Shown here: piece by piece, positions 7,545-14,946 of the stretch
How positions within the stretch are numbered: position 1 is the stretch's first letter
How the letters are laid out: every line of letters begins with the position of its first letter
NCBI GenBank assembly: GCA_012518475.1
Contig: JAAYSB010000105.1
Location: 1 to 18,285, forward strand
Length of the DNA: 18,285 nucleotides
Direction: 5' to 3'
Origin: Intrasporangiaceae bacterium
Lineage (GTDB): Bacteria > Actinomycetota > Actinomycetes > Actinomycetales > Dermatophilaceae
Program-made: the position numbers and the translations under genes
Notes under the pieces: generated by a model
Database searches by the model: none
The model's input: only the letters and a program-made list of their open reading frames with translations
What the model was told of the DNA's origin: nothing

Positions 7545-9065
7545 TCAGAAGAGCATCGCCCGCGCGGGGTCCTCGAGGATCGAGGCGACGTCGGCGAGGA
7601 AGCGCGACCCGAGCTCACCGTCGATGTGCCGGTGGTCGAAGGAGAGCGCGAGCTGGCTGACCCAGCGCGGCACGATCTCCTCGACCGAGCCACCGGCGCC
7701 GTCGGCCCGCTCGACGACCCACGGCATCCGCCGCACGGCGCCGAAGGCCATGATCGCCGACTCCCCCGGGTTGATGATCGGGGTGCCGAGGTCGACGCCG
7801 AAGACGCCGACGTTGGTGATGGTGATCGTCCCGTCGCTCATGTCGGCCGGCTGGGTCCTGCCCTCGCGGGCGGTCGACGTGAGCTCCCCGATGGCCTCGG
7901 CGAGCTCGAGCATCGACAGGCTGTCGGCATCCTTGACGTTCGGCACGACGAGCCCGCGCGGCGTGGCCGCAGCGATCCCGAGGTTGACGTAGTGCTTGAC
8001 GACGATCTCCTGCGCGTCCTCGTCCCACTCCGAGTTGATGAGCGGGTACTTCTTCGCCGCGAGGCACATCGCCTTCGCCAGGACGAGCATCGGCGTGACC
8101 TTGACGTCACGGAATGCCTTGTCCTTCTTGAGCTTCTCGACGAACTCCATCGTGGCGGTCACGTCGACGGTGATCCACTCGGTGACGTGCGGAGCGCTGA
8201 ACGCCGAACCCGTCATCGCCTGGGCCATCATCTTGCGGACGCCCTTGATCGGCTCGCGGGTCTCCCGCTCACCCGGCTCGCGTGACGCCCGCGAAGGAGC
8301 GGAGGAGGTATGCGCGGAGCCGCTCTGCGCATACCCCTCGACATCGCTCCTGGTCACGACGCCGCCATCACCGGTGCCGGTGACCTCCGCGAGGTCGACC
8401 CCGAGGTCCTTGGCGAGCTTGCGCACCGGCGGTTTTGCGAGCGGACGGTCACCGGACGTGGCTCTCGGCGGAGCGGCCTCGGCGCTCATCGCCGCAGTCC
8501 CCTCCGCAGCCGGCGGCCGCTTGGACTGACCGCCACGGGTCGGGTTGAGCCGCACCTCGTGCTCGCCGCCGATGTCACCGTCGGGCTGGGCGACGTCGGC
8601 TGTGGCCTTGCGCGGGCGACGCTTGGCCTCGGTCTGCTTGACCCCGTAGCCGACGAGGACGGCCGTGCGACCGGTCGACGTCGTGCCGCCGATCTTGCCC
8701 TCCTCGATGGCCTCCTCGTCCACCTCGCCGTCGGCGTCGGTGAGCTTCGGGGCCGGTGAGCCCTCCATGCCGGGCTCCACAGCACCCTCGTCGGGCGCAT
8801 CGTCGACGGACGTGGGGGCACCAGGTTCAGTCTCGACCGCGATGATCGGCGTCCCCACCTCGACAGTGTCCCCCTCGTTCACGAGGAGGGCCTTGACCTC
8901 TCCGGCGAACGGGACGGGCAGCTCGACGAGCGACTTGGCGGTCTCGATCTCGACGACGATGTCGTTGACCTTGACGGTGTCGCCGACCTTGACCTTCCAG
9001 GTGACGATCTCGGCCTCGGTCAGGCCCTCACCGGGATCGGGAAGGCGGAACTCCTTGACAGCCAC
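7545..9065 (-). CDS. bkdC: Dihydrolipoamide acyltransferase, E2 of branched-chain 2-oxoacid dehydrogenase
   Basis: E2 carries the acyl group on its lipoyl arm and transfers it to CoA in the cytoplasmic Bkd complex. The 506-residue protein shows the standard order. A single lipoyl domain spans about 2-78, with the lipoylated K44 in ETAKSLVEL. A long acidic then basic linker (80-205) includes GRTAVLVGYG, which I recall from actinobacterial BkdC. A peripheral subunit-binding domain lies at about 211-245 (KPPVRKLAKDLGVDL). The catalytic domain covers about 265-506, with the active-site SFDHRHIDG at 475-483 (H478, D482). The start is a GTG at 9065 with TGGAGAA upstream, where family homology begins; the frame stays open upstream through bkdB but is not coding there. 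It follows bkdB by 32 nt. No E3 gene is nearby. The mRNA has a strong hairpin inside the linker. Confidence 0.95.
   Translation of the reverse strand: MAVKEFRLPDPGEGLTEAEIVTWKVKVGDTVKVNDIVVEIETAKSLVELPVPFAGEVKALLVNEGDTVEVGTPIIAVETEPGAPTSVDDAPDEGAVEPGMEGSPAPKLTDADGEVDEEAIEEGKIGGTTSTGRTAVLVGYGVKQTEAKRRPRKATADVAQPDGDIGGEHEVRLNPTRGGQSKRPPAAEGTAAMSAEAAPPRATSGDRPLAKPPVRKLAKDLGVDLAEVTGTGDGGVVTRSDVEGYAQSGSAHTSSAPSRASREPGERETREPIKGVRKMMAQAMTGSAFSAPHVTEWITVDVTATMEFVEKLKKDKAFRDVKVTPMLVLAKAMCLAAKKYPLINSEWDEDAQEIVVKHYVNLGIAAATPRGLVVPNVKDADSLSMLELAEAIGELTSTAREGRTQPADMSDGTITITNVGVFGVDLGTPIINPGESAIMAFGAVRRMPWVVERADGAGGSVEEIVPRWVSQLALSFDHRHIDGELGSRFLADVASILEDPARAMLF
8307..8335. repeat. Perfect inverted repeat of GGTATGCGC within bkdC
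   Basis: GGTATGCGC (8307-8315) and its exact complement GCGCATACC (8327-8335) are separated by 11 nt. In the bkdC mRNA the stem can continue past one A/C mismatch by three further pairs to a 3-nt loop. It encodes the flexible linker after the subunit-binding domain (GYAQSGSAHT), where amino-acid constraint is low. The arms are the same octamer seen as an inverted pair in the hairpin at 114-148. Confidence 0.75.
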
Positions 9066-9097
9066 AGCGTGGTTCTCCAGTTCTCCGTGACGACGGT

Positions 9098-10078
9098 TCA
9101 GTACGAGAGCGAGCGGTCGACCGAGTCCAGGACCCGATCGAGGTCGGGGAGGAAGTCCTCCTCGAGCCGGCTCGGCGGGTAGGGCACGTTGTAGCCGCCG
9201 ACCCGCAGGACGGGCGCCTCGAGGTGATAGAAGCAGTCCTCGGTGAGCCGGGCGGAGATCTCGCCGCCGAGGCCGCCGAAGGTGGGGGCCTCGTGGACGA
9301 TGACGACTCGACCGGTCTTCTTGACCGACGCGGTCAGGGTCGGCAGGTCGAGCGGCGAGAGCGTGCGCAGGTCGATGACCTCGAGGCTCTTGCCCTCCTC
9401 CTCGGCCACCTGGGCGGCCTGGAGGCAGGTCTTGACCATCGGCCCGTAGGCGAGGAGCGTGAGGTCGCTGCCCTCCTTGACGACCCTGGACTCGAAGAGA
9501 CCGCACGGCGCGGCCGAGGTGTCGACCTCGCCCTTGTCCCAGTAGCGCCGCTTCGGCTCGTAGAAGATCACCGGGTCGTCGGTCTCGACGGCCTGCTGGA
9601 TCATCCAGTAGGCGTCGGCCGGGTTGGCGCAGCAGACGACCTTCAGACCCGCGGTGTGGGTGAAGTAGGCCTCGTTGGACTCGCTGTGGTGCTCGACGGC
9701 ACCGATGCCGCCACCGACCGGGATCCGGATGACGATCGGCATCTTCACCGCGCCGAGCGAGCGGGCCCGCATCTTGGCGACCTGGCTGATGATGTGGTCG
9801 AAGGCCGGATAGACGAAGCCGTCGAACTGGATCTCGACGACGGGCCGGTAGCCGCGCAGCGCCATGCCGATCGCGGTGCCGACGATGCCGGCCTCGGCGA
9901 GCGGGGTGTCGATGACTCGGTCCTCGCCGAAGTCCTTCTGGAGGCCCTCGGTCACCCGGAAGACACCACCGAGCTTGCCGATGTCCTCACCCATGAGGAG
10001 GACCTTGGGGTCCTTCTCCATCGCGGCGCGCAGGCCCGAGTTGATCCCCCGGGCAATGGTCATCTGGGTCGTGCTCAT
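9098..10078 (-). CDS. bkdB: 2-oxoacid dehydrogenase E1 beta subunit (branched-chain type)
   Basis: This is the beta chain of the thiamine-diphosphate-dependent E1 decarboxylase, 326 residues, the normal family size. Seen motifs are LLMGEDIGKLGGVF (27-40), TPLAEAGIVG (58-67) carrying E62, the expected cofactor-activating glutamate, and EHHSESNEAYF (129-139) near the active site. The C-terminal domain has the transketolase-type VVIVHEAPTFGGLGGEI block. E1beta pairs with the E1alpha product of the upstream gene to decarboxylate 2-oxoacids from Val, Leu and Ile and hand the acyl group to E2. The ATG at 10078 shares its A with the TGA of bkdA (TGATG), so translation is almost certainly coupled. 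A pyruvate dehydrogenase E1beta is the main alternative; the E1alpha partner and E2 architecture favour the branched-chain type. Confidence 0.94.
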   Translation of the reverse strand: MSTTQMTIARGINSGLRAAMEKDPKVLLMGEDIGKLGGVFRVTEGLQKDFGEDRVIDTPLAEAGIVGTAIGMALRGYRPVVEIQFDGFVYPAFDHIISQVAKMRARSLGAVKMPIVIRIPVGGGIGAVEHHSESNEAYFTHTAGLKVVCCANPADAYWMIQQAVETDDPVIFYEPKRRYWDKGEVDTSAAPCGLFESRVVKEGSDLTLLAYGPMVKTCLQAAQVAEEEGKSLEVIDLRTLSPLDLPTLTASVKKTGRVVIVHEAPTFGGLGGEISARLTEDCFYHLEAPVLRVGGYNVPYPPSRLEEDFLPDLDRVLDSVDRSLSY

Positions 10079-11322
10079 CAGTGCGCCCCCTCGAAGCTCT
10101 CGAGGTAGCGAGCCAGCTCGGCGCGCTCGGTCTCGATGACCGGGTGCTCCTCGACATAGATGTGGTCGAACATGGCCAGCGGCTCGGGGTCGGGCATGTT
10201 CAGGCAGCGCTCGCGGATCGAGGCGGCCAGCTCATCGCCCTCGGCCTCGATCTGGTCCATGAAGGCCTTGTCCATGATGCCTTCGCGCAGCAGCCACGTC
10301 GTGAACCGGGCGATCGGGTCGCGGTGCTTCCACACCTCGACCTCGGCGGAGATCCGGTACTTCGTGGGGTCGTCGGAGGTGGTGTGCGCCCCCATCCGAT
10401 AGGTGAAGGCCTCGAGGAACGTCGGCCCCTGACCGCTGCGGGCGTTGTCGAGCGCGGTCTTGGTCACCGCATACACGGCGAGCACGTCGTTGCCGTCGAC
10501 GCGCAGGCCGGGCAGGCCGAAGCCGCGGGCCCGCTGATAGATCGGGCTCGGGATCTGCTTGTCGTTCGGGACCGAGATCGCCCACTGGTTGTTCTGGCAG
10601 AAGAAGACCGTCGGGGCGTGGTTGACGCCGGCGAAGACGAGGGCCTCGTTGACATCGCCCTGGGAGGTGGCGCCGTCACCGAAGTAGGAGATGACGGCCG
10701 CGTCGCGGTCCTCGTCGCCGGTGCCGACGTCGCCGTCGCGCTGGATGCCCATCGCATACCCGGTCGCGTGCAGCGCCTGGGCGCCGATGACGATCGTGTA
10801 GAGGTGGAAGTTCTTCTCGTTCGGGTCCCAGCCGCCGTGGTTGACGCCGCGGAAGAGGCCGAGCAGATTGATCGGGTCGACGCCGCGGCACCACGCGACG
10901 CCGTGCTCGCGATAACTGGGGAAGGCGTAGTCCTGAGGGCGCATCGCCCGCCCGGACCCGACCTGGGCGGCCTCCTGGCCGAGGAGTGAGGCCCAGATGC
11001 CGAGCTCACCCTGGCGCTGGAGCGCGGTGGCCTCGGTGTCGACGCGCCGGATGAGGACGAGGTCGCGATAGAACCCGCGCAGCTCGTCGTCGGTGAGCGC
11101 CTCGATGATCGGGTCGTAGCGGTCGTTCGGGACCCGCTGCCCCTCAGGGGTCAGGAGCTGGATCATGTCCGGGCCGCCGCCGCTCTGGGCGGGTCGGGCA
11201 TTGATCTCGGCCAGCGGATCGGCGGCCTTGCGGCTCGTCTGCTGCGAGGCCGGCACGGCTGGCTCGTCTGGAAAGTCGGCATCCGGCTGGTCGCCCGGAC
11301 GGTCCGTCTGACTGTCGGTCAC
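10078..11322 (-). CDS. bkdA: 2-oxoacid dehydrogenase E1 alpha subunit (branched-chain type)
   Basis: This 414-residue alpha chain of the E1 decarboxylase binds thiamine diphosphate. The cofactor motif is present: GDGATSQGDVNEAL from 215 through QNNQWAIS (243-250). Other family blocks are IWASLLGQEA (109-118), FPSYREHG (134-141) and the loop YRMGAHTTSDDPTKYR (308-323), which corresponds to the regulated loop of branched-chain enzymes. An N-terminal polar extension of about 50 residues is low-complexity and probably disordered. The frame is open to 11445, but family-like sequence starts later, and a GTG at 11322 has GGGGAAGGAAG upstream, so I place the start there. It is the first gene of the bkdA-bkdB-bkdC-(6052..7509) set and ends in a 1-nt overlap with bkdB. 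A pyruvate-type E1alpha is less likely. Confidence 0.94.
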   Translation of the reverse strand: MTDSQTDRPGDQPDADFPDEPAVPASQQTSRKAADPLAEINARPAQSGGGPDMIQLLTPEGQRVPNDRYDPIIEALTDDELRGFYRDLVLIRRVDTEATALQRQGELGIWASLLGQEAAQVGSGRAMRPQDYAFPSYREHGVAWCRGVDPINLLGLFRGVNHGGWDPNEKNFHLYTIVIGAQALHATGYAMGIQRDGDVGTGDEDRDAAVISYFGDGATSQGDVNEALVFAGVNHAPTVFFCQNNQWAISVPNDKQIPSPIYQRARGFGLPGLRVDGNDVLAVYAVTKTALDNARSGQGPTFLEAFTYRMGAHTTSDDPTKYRISAEVEVWKHRDPIARFTTWLLREGIMDKAFMDQIEAEGDELAASIRERCLNMPDPEPLAMFDHIYVEEHPVIETERAELARYLESFEGAH

Positions 11323-11587
11323 GGCACTTCCTTCCCCGCTGAGGCAACGCTGGCCAGCGGTTCCGCGGCATCGCTCGGTCCTGGGTGCGGGATGAGCGTG
11401 CTGGTGGGCTCGCGACCGGAGAGTCGGGTGTGACCTGGGTCGCAAGGGGTTGGAGACAACCTACCGAAAACCCCGGAAAATCTCATCATCCGGACACTGC
11501 TGCCCCCATCGGGGAGGCAAGGGTGTGCGCCGCCGGAGTTCCGCCGTTTCGCTGCAATTGCAGCCATCCGGCGGTCGCCGGGCACGG
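11323..11587 (-). promoter_or_regulatory. Regulatory gap upstream of the bkd genes
   Basis: This 265-nt gap separates the pat stop from the bkdA start, both leftward. It is locally AT-richer around 11460-11490. A possible minus-strand -10 box TAGGTT lies at 11458-11463 without a good -35. Just upstream are two T-tract repeats on the minus strand (TTTTCCGG and TTTTCGG). An imperfect dyad, TGCC-C-CC and GG-GA-GGCA, spans 11501-11519. The clear palindrome at 11541-11574 is listed separately. The bkd genes therefore probably have their own control rather than simple read-through from pat. Exact promoter assignment is weak. Confidence 0.4.
11541..11574. promoter_or_regulatory. 34-bp two-tier palindrome, candidate operator between pat and bkdA
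   Basis: GCTGCAATTGCAGC at 11551-11564 is a perfect 14-bp palindrome. CCGCCG (11541-11546) and CGGCGG (11569-11574) are complementary and share exactly the same centre, with only the 4-nt blocks between tiers largely unpaired. Symmetry with no central spacer is more typical of a dimeric regulator's site than of an RNA loop, although an RNA hairpin with an AATT loop is also possible. It begins 14 nt beyond the pat stop and lacks a T run, so a classic terminator is less likely. An Lrp/AsnC-type or TetR-type regulator of bkd would be natural, but none is encoded in the window. Confidence 0.5.
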
Positions 11588-12694
11588 TCAGTGGGTGTCG
11601 CGCCAGCGCTGGGCGACCTCGAGCACCCGCTCGTTCGCCTCGGGCTCCCCGACCGTGACACGCACGCCGTCCCTGCCGTACTGACGGACCATGAGCCCCA
11701 CCTGCTCGCACTCGGCTGAGAACTCCGAGGACTGCTCACCGAGATCGAACCAGACGAAGTTCGCCTGGCTGTCGGACAGCTCCCAGCCCTGGTCCCGCAG
11801 ACCATCGGCGATCCGTCCGCGTTCCTTGACCAGCTCGGCCACCCGTTCCTCCAGCTCGTCGACGGCCTCGAGCGAGCGCACCGCAGCCACCTGCGCGAGG
11901 GAGTTCACGCCGAATGGCACCGCCGTCTTGCGCAGAGCCGCGGCGATCTCGGGGTGGGCCACCGCATACCCCACCCGCAGGCCGGCCAGGCCGTAGGCCT
12001 TGCTGAACGTCCGCAGCACCATGACGTTCGGGAACTCCCGCCAGATGGCGAGGGCGTCCGGCGCGTCCGGGTCGGTGACGAACTCGAGATAGGCCTCGTC
12101 GATGACGACGAGGATGTCACCAGGGACCCGGGCGAGGAATGCGCGCAGCTCGGCGTCGTGGACGACGGTGCCGGTCGGGTTGTTCGGCGTGCAGACGAGG
12201 ATGACCCGGGTCCGATCGGTGATCGCCTCGGCCATGGCGTCCAGGTCATGGCGGTGCTCGGCATCGAGAGGGACGGTGACGGGGACCGCGCCGGCGATCG
12301 TCGTGACGATGGGGTATGCCTCGAAGGACCGCCACGCGAAGACCACCTCGTCGTCGACATCGCAGGTGGACTGGATGATCTGGCCGAGCACGCCGACCGA
12401 CCCTGTTCCCGTCGCGATGCACTCGGCCGGGACGCCGAGCGTCTCGGCGAGGGCGTTCGTCAGCTCCGTCACCGCCATGTCCGGATAGCGGTTGACCGAC
12501 CCGGCCGCCTCCCGGACGGCCTCGAGGACCGAGGGGAGCGGCGCATACGGATTCTCGTTCGACGACAGCTTGTAAGCGGTCAGACCCTCCGGTGCCGAGG
12601 CCGGCTTTCCGGGGACATAGGCAGGCAGTCGGGACAGGGCCGCGCGGATCCGCGGGGACAGCTCCTGGGGGGAGCTCGACGTCGAATCACTCAT
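11588..12694 (-). CDS. pat: Aromatic amino acid aminotransferase, Pat type (HisC-like fold)
   Basis: This is a pyridoxal-phosphate class I/II aminotransferase of 368 residues. Visible features, numbered from the ATG at 12694, are LPAYVPGK near the N-terminus, the substrate-loop SSNENPY (44-50), CTPNNPTGT (168-176), DEAYLEF (199-205), and the cofactor lysine K232 in TFSKAYGLAGLRVGY. Close to the C-terminus are SQANFVW and VRQYGRDGVRVTVG. The YVPGK start and VFAWRSFEAYPI block closely match, from memory, actinobacterial Pat/HisC2 proteins, which transaminate phenylalanine and other aromatic amino acids, more than true HisC. A histidinol-phosphate role cannot be excluded; no his genes are nearby. 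The start is ATG 12694 with GAGAG upstream; an in-frame GTG at 12703 is possible but has no ribosome site. Its position ahead of the bkd genes suggests linked 2-oxoacid metabolism. Confidence 0.88.
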   Translation of the reverse strand: MSDSTSSSPQELSPRIRAALSRLPAYVPGKPASAPEGLTAYKLSSNENPYAPLPSVLEAVREAAGSVNRYPDMAVTELTNALAETLGVPAECIATGTGSVGVLGQIIQSTCDVDDEVVFAWRSFEAYPIVTTIAGAVPVTVPLDAEHRHDLDAMAEAITDRTRVILVCTPNNPTGTVVHDAELRAFLARVPGDILVVIDEAYLEFVTDPDAPDALAIWREFPNVMVLRTFSKAYGLAGLRVGYAVAHPEIAAALRKTAVPFGVNSLAQVAAVRSLEAVDELEERVAELVKERGRIADGLRDQGWELSDSQANFVWFDLGEQSSEFSAECEQVGLMVRQYGRDGVRVTVGEPEANERVLEVAQRWRDTH

Positions 12695-12744
12695 GATCGT
12701 CACTCTCGCACATTGCTCCGCGCCTGATCTGTCACGATGTCCCT

Positions 12745-13125
12745 ATGAAGGGAATCCTCATCAAGACCGTCGTCAACGGCATCGCGCTGTGGGTGGCTGC
12801 CCTCGCGGTGAACGGGATCAGTCTCGGTGAGGAGGACCCGAAGCTGTCGGTGCGGCTGCTGACGATTCTCCTCGTCGCGCTCGTGTTCGGGATCATCAAC
12901 GCCGTCGTCAAGCCGATCGTCAAGGCTCTGGCGTTCCCGGCGATCATGCTCACGCTCGGGCTGTTCACGCTCATCATCAACGCGGCCATGCTGTGGCTGA
13001 CCTCGTGGTTCAGCCAGCAGGTGGGCCTGGACTTCAGCGTCGACAACTTCTTCTGGACCTCGGTCATCGGCGGCATCGTCATCACGCTCGTGTCGATGAT
13101 CCTCAACATCTTCCTCCCCGACTGA
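12745..13125 (+). CDS. Small membrane protein of the phage-holin-4 (PF04020-like) family
   Basis: This 126-residue protein has four hydrophobic segments at about 5-24, 36-56, 62-88 and 103-123. The order of features fits the bacterial family labelled phage holin family 4: an N-terminal helix, GIINAVVKPIVK (49-60) after the second helix, LGLFTLIINAAMLWLTSW, and a final VIGGIVITLVSMIL helix. Despite the name, these proteins are chromosomal and widespread in Actinobacteria, and their role is not established. Nothing here suggests a prophage. The ATG at 12745 has no Shine-Dalgarno; the message may be leaderless, but I see no clear -10 box. It is divergent from pat by 50 nt and its stop is only 9 nt from the end of the convergent paaN gene. 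Confidence 0.85.
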   Translation: MKGILIKTVVNGIALWVAALAVNGISLGEEDPKLSVRLLTILLVALVFGIINAVVKPIVKALAFPAIMLTLGLFTLIINAAMLWLTSWFSQQVGLDFSVDNFFWTSVIGGIVITLVSMILNIFLPD

Positions 13126-13134
13126 GCGGACGAC

Positions 13135-14844
13135 TCACGCGGGGGCGTGGCGTCGGGTGGCGATCACGCGGAAGCGGGGGGCGATGAAGGCAGCGTCGGC
13201 ATAGGCCGCGTTGGCTGCCGGGTTCGCGCCGGTGCCGTGGAAGTCCGAGAAGGCCGCCGTCTGGTTGACGAACACCTGCCCGGTGAGGTTCTCCGACAGC
13301 GCGACCCCGGCATCGAGGGCCGCCTCGCGCGCGCGCTCCAACACCGTCTCGTCGGTCGAGTACACCGCCGCCGTCATCGCGCCGTGCTCACGGACGGTGT
13401 CGACGAACTGCGCGAGTGACTGCTCCACGCCATCTGTCTCTATGAGGAGCGCGACCGGCCCGAAGCACTCCTGGGTGTAGACGTCCTCCCGGGAGACGTC
13501 GAGGCGCACCACTCCGGGGGTGCGGACCACCGCCGAGGGGTATGCGGGGTGCACGACATCGCGCGACGGCACGACGACCTCGCCACCGGCCTCCGCAGCG
13601 AGATCGGCGAGACCCGCGGAGGCCGCCCGCACGCCGTCGTTGACGGTCGCGCCGAGCAGCTCGACGGCCCGGGCGTCGTCCCCGGTGAGCCTTCCGATGG
13701 CCGCCCCGAGCTGCTCCGCGAACTCCGCGACCGGCACGCGCCCGTCCGGAGTGCCCAGCCCGTCGCGGGCGATGTAGAGGTTCTGCGGGGTCGTGCACAT
13801 CTGCCCGGAGTACAGGGAGAGCGAGAACGCCAGGTTGCCGAGAAGTCCGCCCAGGTCGTCGGTGGAGTCGAGGACGATCGAGTTCACCCCGGCCTTCTCG
13901 GTGAAGACGGCCTTGCCGAGGGCGCCGGCCTCGCGCTCCAGCCAGCCGCCGAAACCGGGGCCGCCGGTGTAGTCGATGATTGCGATCTCAGGCCGCAGGG
14001 CCAGGTCCGCGGCGAGGGTCTCCCCGTCCCCCTCAGGCGCGAGCTGGACCAGCGCGGGACTGAAGCCGGCTTCGGAAAGCACCTCACGGCATACCTCTGC
14101 GGTGATGGCCAGGGGAAGGGTCGCGCGGGCGTGCGGCTTCATGACCACGGCGTTGCCGGTGACGAGGGAGGCGAACAGACCGGGATAGGCGTTCCACGTC
14201 GGGAAGGTGTTGCAGCCGACGAGGAGCGCGACGCCGCGACCGACACAGACGTACTCCTTGTCCATGACGAGGGGCGCGTCCTTGCCCGGCTTCTCCCAGC
14301 GCACTACGGCCGGAATCCGTTCCTGCTCACCGAGTCCGGCGACGATCGCCTCGAGGGCACGTTCCTGGGCCTGCGGGCCGCCGGCCTGGAAGGCCATGAC
14401 GGACGGCTGGCCACTCGTGTGCATCACCGCGTGCGCGATCTCGAACGAACGCCGGTGCAGCCGGTCGACGATCTCGACGCAGACGGCGGCTCGTGCGCGG
14501 GGCCCGGCATCGCGCCAGGGGCGCATCGCGGCCCTGGCGTCGGCAAGGGCGGCGTCGATGTCGAGCCGCGGATAGCTCACCCCGAGCACGGGCCCGTACG
14601 GAGAGACCTCATCGCCGACCGACTCCCCCGTCGTCGGCTGGTCGAGGTCGAACGGAGCGTCGAGCCGGCCCTGGTATGCCGTCAGCCCGGCTTCCGCAGC
14701 ACCCTCGCCCTGGACCCGAGGGGACGGGGAGTCCGGATAGTGGGTGAAGAACGACCGGTCAGCGAGCGCGGCGGCGGCCTCGGAGAGGACCGACTCGTGC
14801 CGTTGGACAAGCTCGGACAGGGTCGTCTCAGACGTCGTTGTCAT
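13135..14844 (-). CDS. paaN: PaaN-type aldehyde dehydrogenase family protein
   Basis: The protein has 569 residues in the aldehyde dehydrogenase superfamily, most like the actinobacterial PaaN group by its long N-terminus (FFTHYPDSPSPRVQGE, about 32-47), its size and its sequence blocks. The catalytic cysteine is C350 in YSGQMCTTPQNLY, the general base is probably E316 in FTEKAGVN, and the cofactor-region block TGNAVVMKPHARATL (229-243) is clear. ECFGPV (459-464) is the usual late motif. PaaN has been proposed to oxidise an aldehyde made on ring opening in phenylacetate catabolism; the true substrate here is unknown because no other paa gene is present. The start at ATG 14844 has only a weak ribosome site and looks leaderless. 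The frame extends to 14892 without support. It is convergent with the holin-family gene. Confidence 0.85.
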   Translation of the reverse strand: MTTTSETTLSELVQRHESVLSEAAAALADRSFFTHYPDSPSPRVQGEGAAEAGLTAYQGRLDAPFDLDQPTTGESVGDEVSPYGPVLGVSYPRLDIDAALADARAAMRPWRDAGPRARAAVCVEIVDRLHRRSFEIAHAVMHTSGQPSVMAFQAGGPQAQERALEAIVAGLGEQERIPAVVRWEKPGKDAPLVMDKEYVCVGRGVALLVGCNTFPTWNAYPGLFASLVTGNAVVMKPHARATLPLAITAEVCREVLSEAGFSPALVQLAPEGDGETLAADLALRPEIAIIDYTGGPGFGGWLEREAGALGKAVFTEKAGVNSIVLDSTDDLGGLLGNLAFSLSLYSGQMCTTPQNLYIARDGLGTPDGRVPVAEFAEQLGAAIGRLTGDDARAVELLGATVNDGVRAASAGLADLAAEAGGEVVVPSRDVVHPAYPSAVVRTPGVVRLDVSREDVYTQECFGPVALLIETDGVEQSLAQFVDTVREHGAMTAAVYSTDETVLERAREAALDAGVALSENLTGQVFVNQTAAFSDFHGTGANPAANAAYADAAFIAPRFRVIATRRHAPA

Positions 14845-14851
14845 ACCTGGC

Positions 14852-14857
14852 ACTGTA
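14852..14857 (-). promoter_or_regulatory. -10 box for a likely leaderless paaN transcript
   Basis: On the minus strand TACAGT is followed by 7 nt and then the paaN ATG at 14844, placing the expected transcription start at or next to the A of the ATG. There is no good -35 hexamer at 16-19 nt and only a weak purine run before the start codon. Leaderless mRNAs are common in Actinobacteria. Confidence 0.45.
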
Positions 14858-14885
14858 CGAGAGGTGTGGCACCGGCCACCCACTC

Positions 14886-14914
14886 TGCACAACAGCGCCC
14901 GGGCTCGCTAGCAT
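14886..14914 (+). promoter_or_regulatory. Candidate promoter of the VWA gene
   Basis: TGCACA (14886-14891, four matches to TTGACA) and TAGCAT (14909-14914, four matches to TATAAT) are separated by 17 nt on the plus strand. Transcription would begin about 14921, leaving a leader of about 25 nt before the ATG at 14947 that contains a weak AGGG. The site lies in the 102-nt divergent gap between paaN and the VWA gene. Confidence 0.35.
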
Positions 14915-14946
14915 GAGCCGACCTCTCGAGAACAGGGCACGGTTCC

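Noticed and set aside
9066..9506. Upstream extension of the bkdC frame
   Set aside because: It overlaps the coding end of bkdB in another frame, and the lipoyl domain begins right at the GTG at 9065.
11323..11445. Longer bkdA with a start at 11445
   Set aside because: The added 41 residues are Arg/His/Pro-rich and unlike the family; the GTG at 11322 has a clear ribosome site.
12745..13125. Prophage remnant suggested by the holin family name
   Set aside because: Only a single chromosomal-type membrane protein is present, with no endolysin, integrase, structural genes or att-like repeats nearby.
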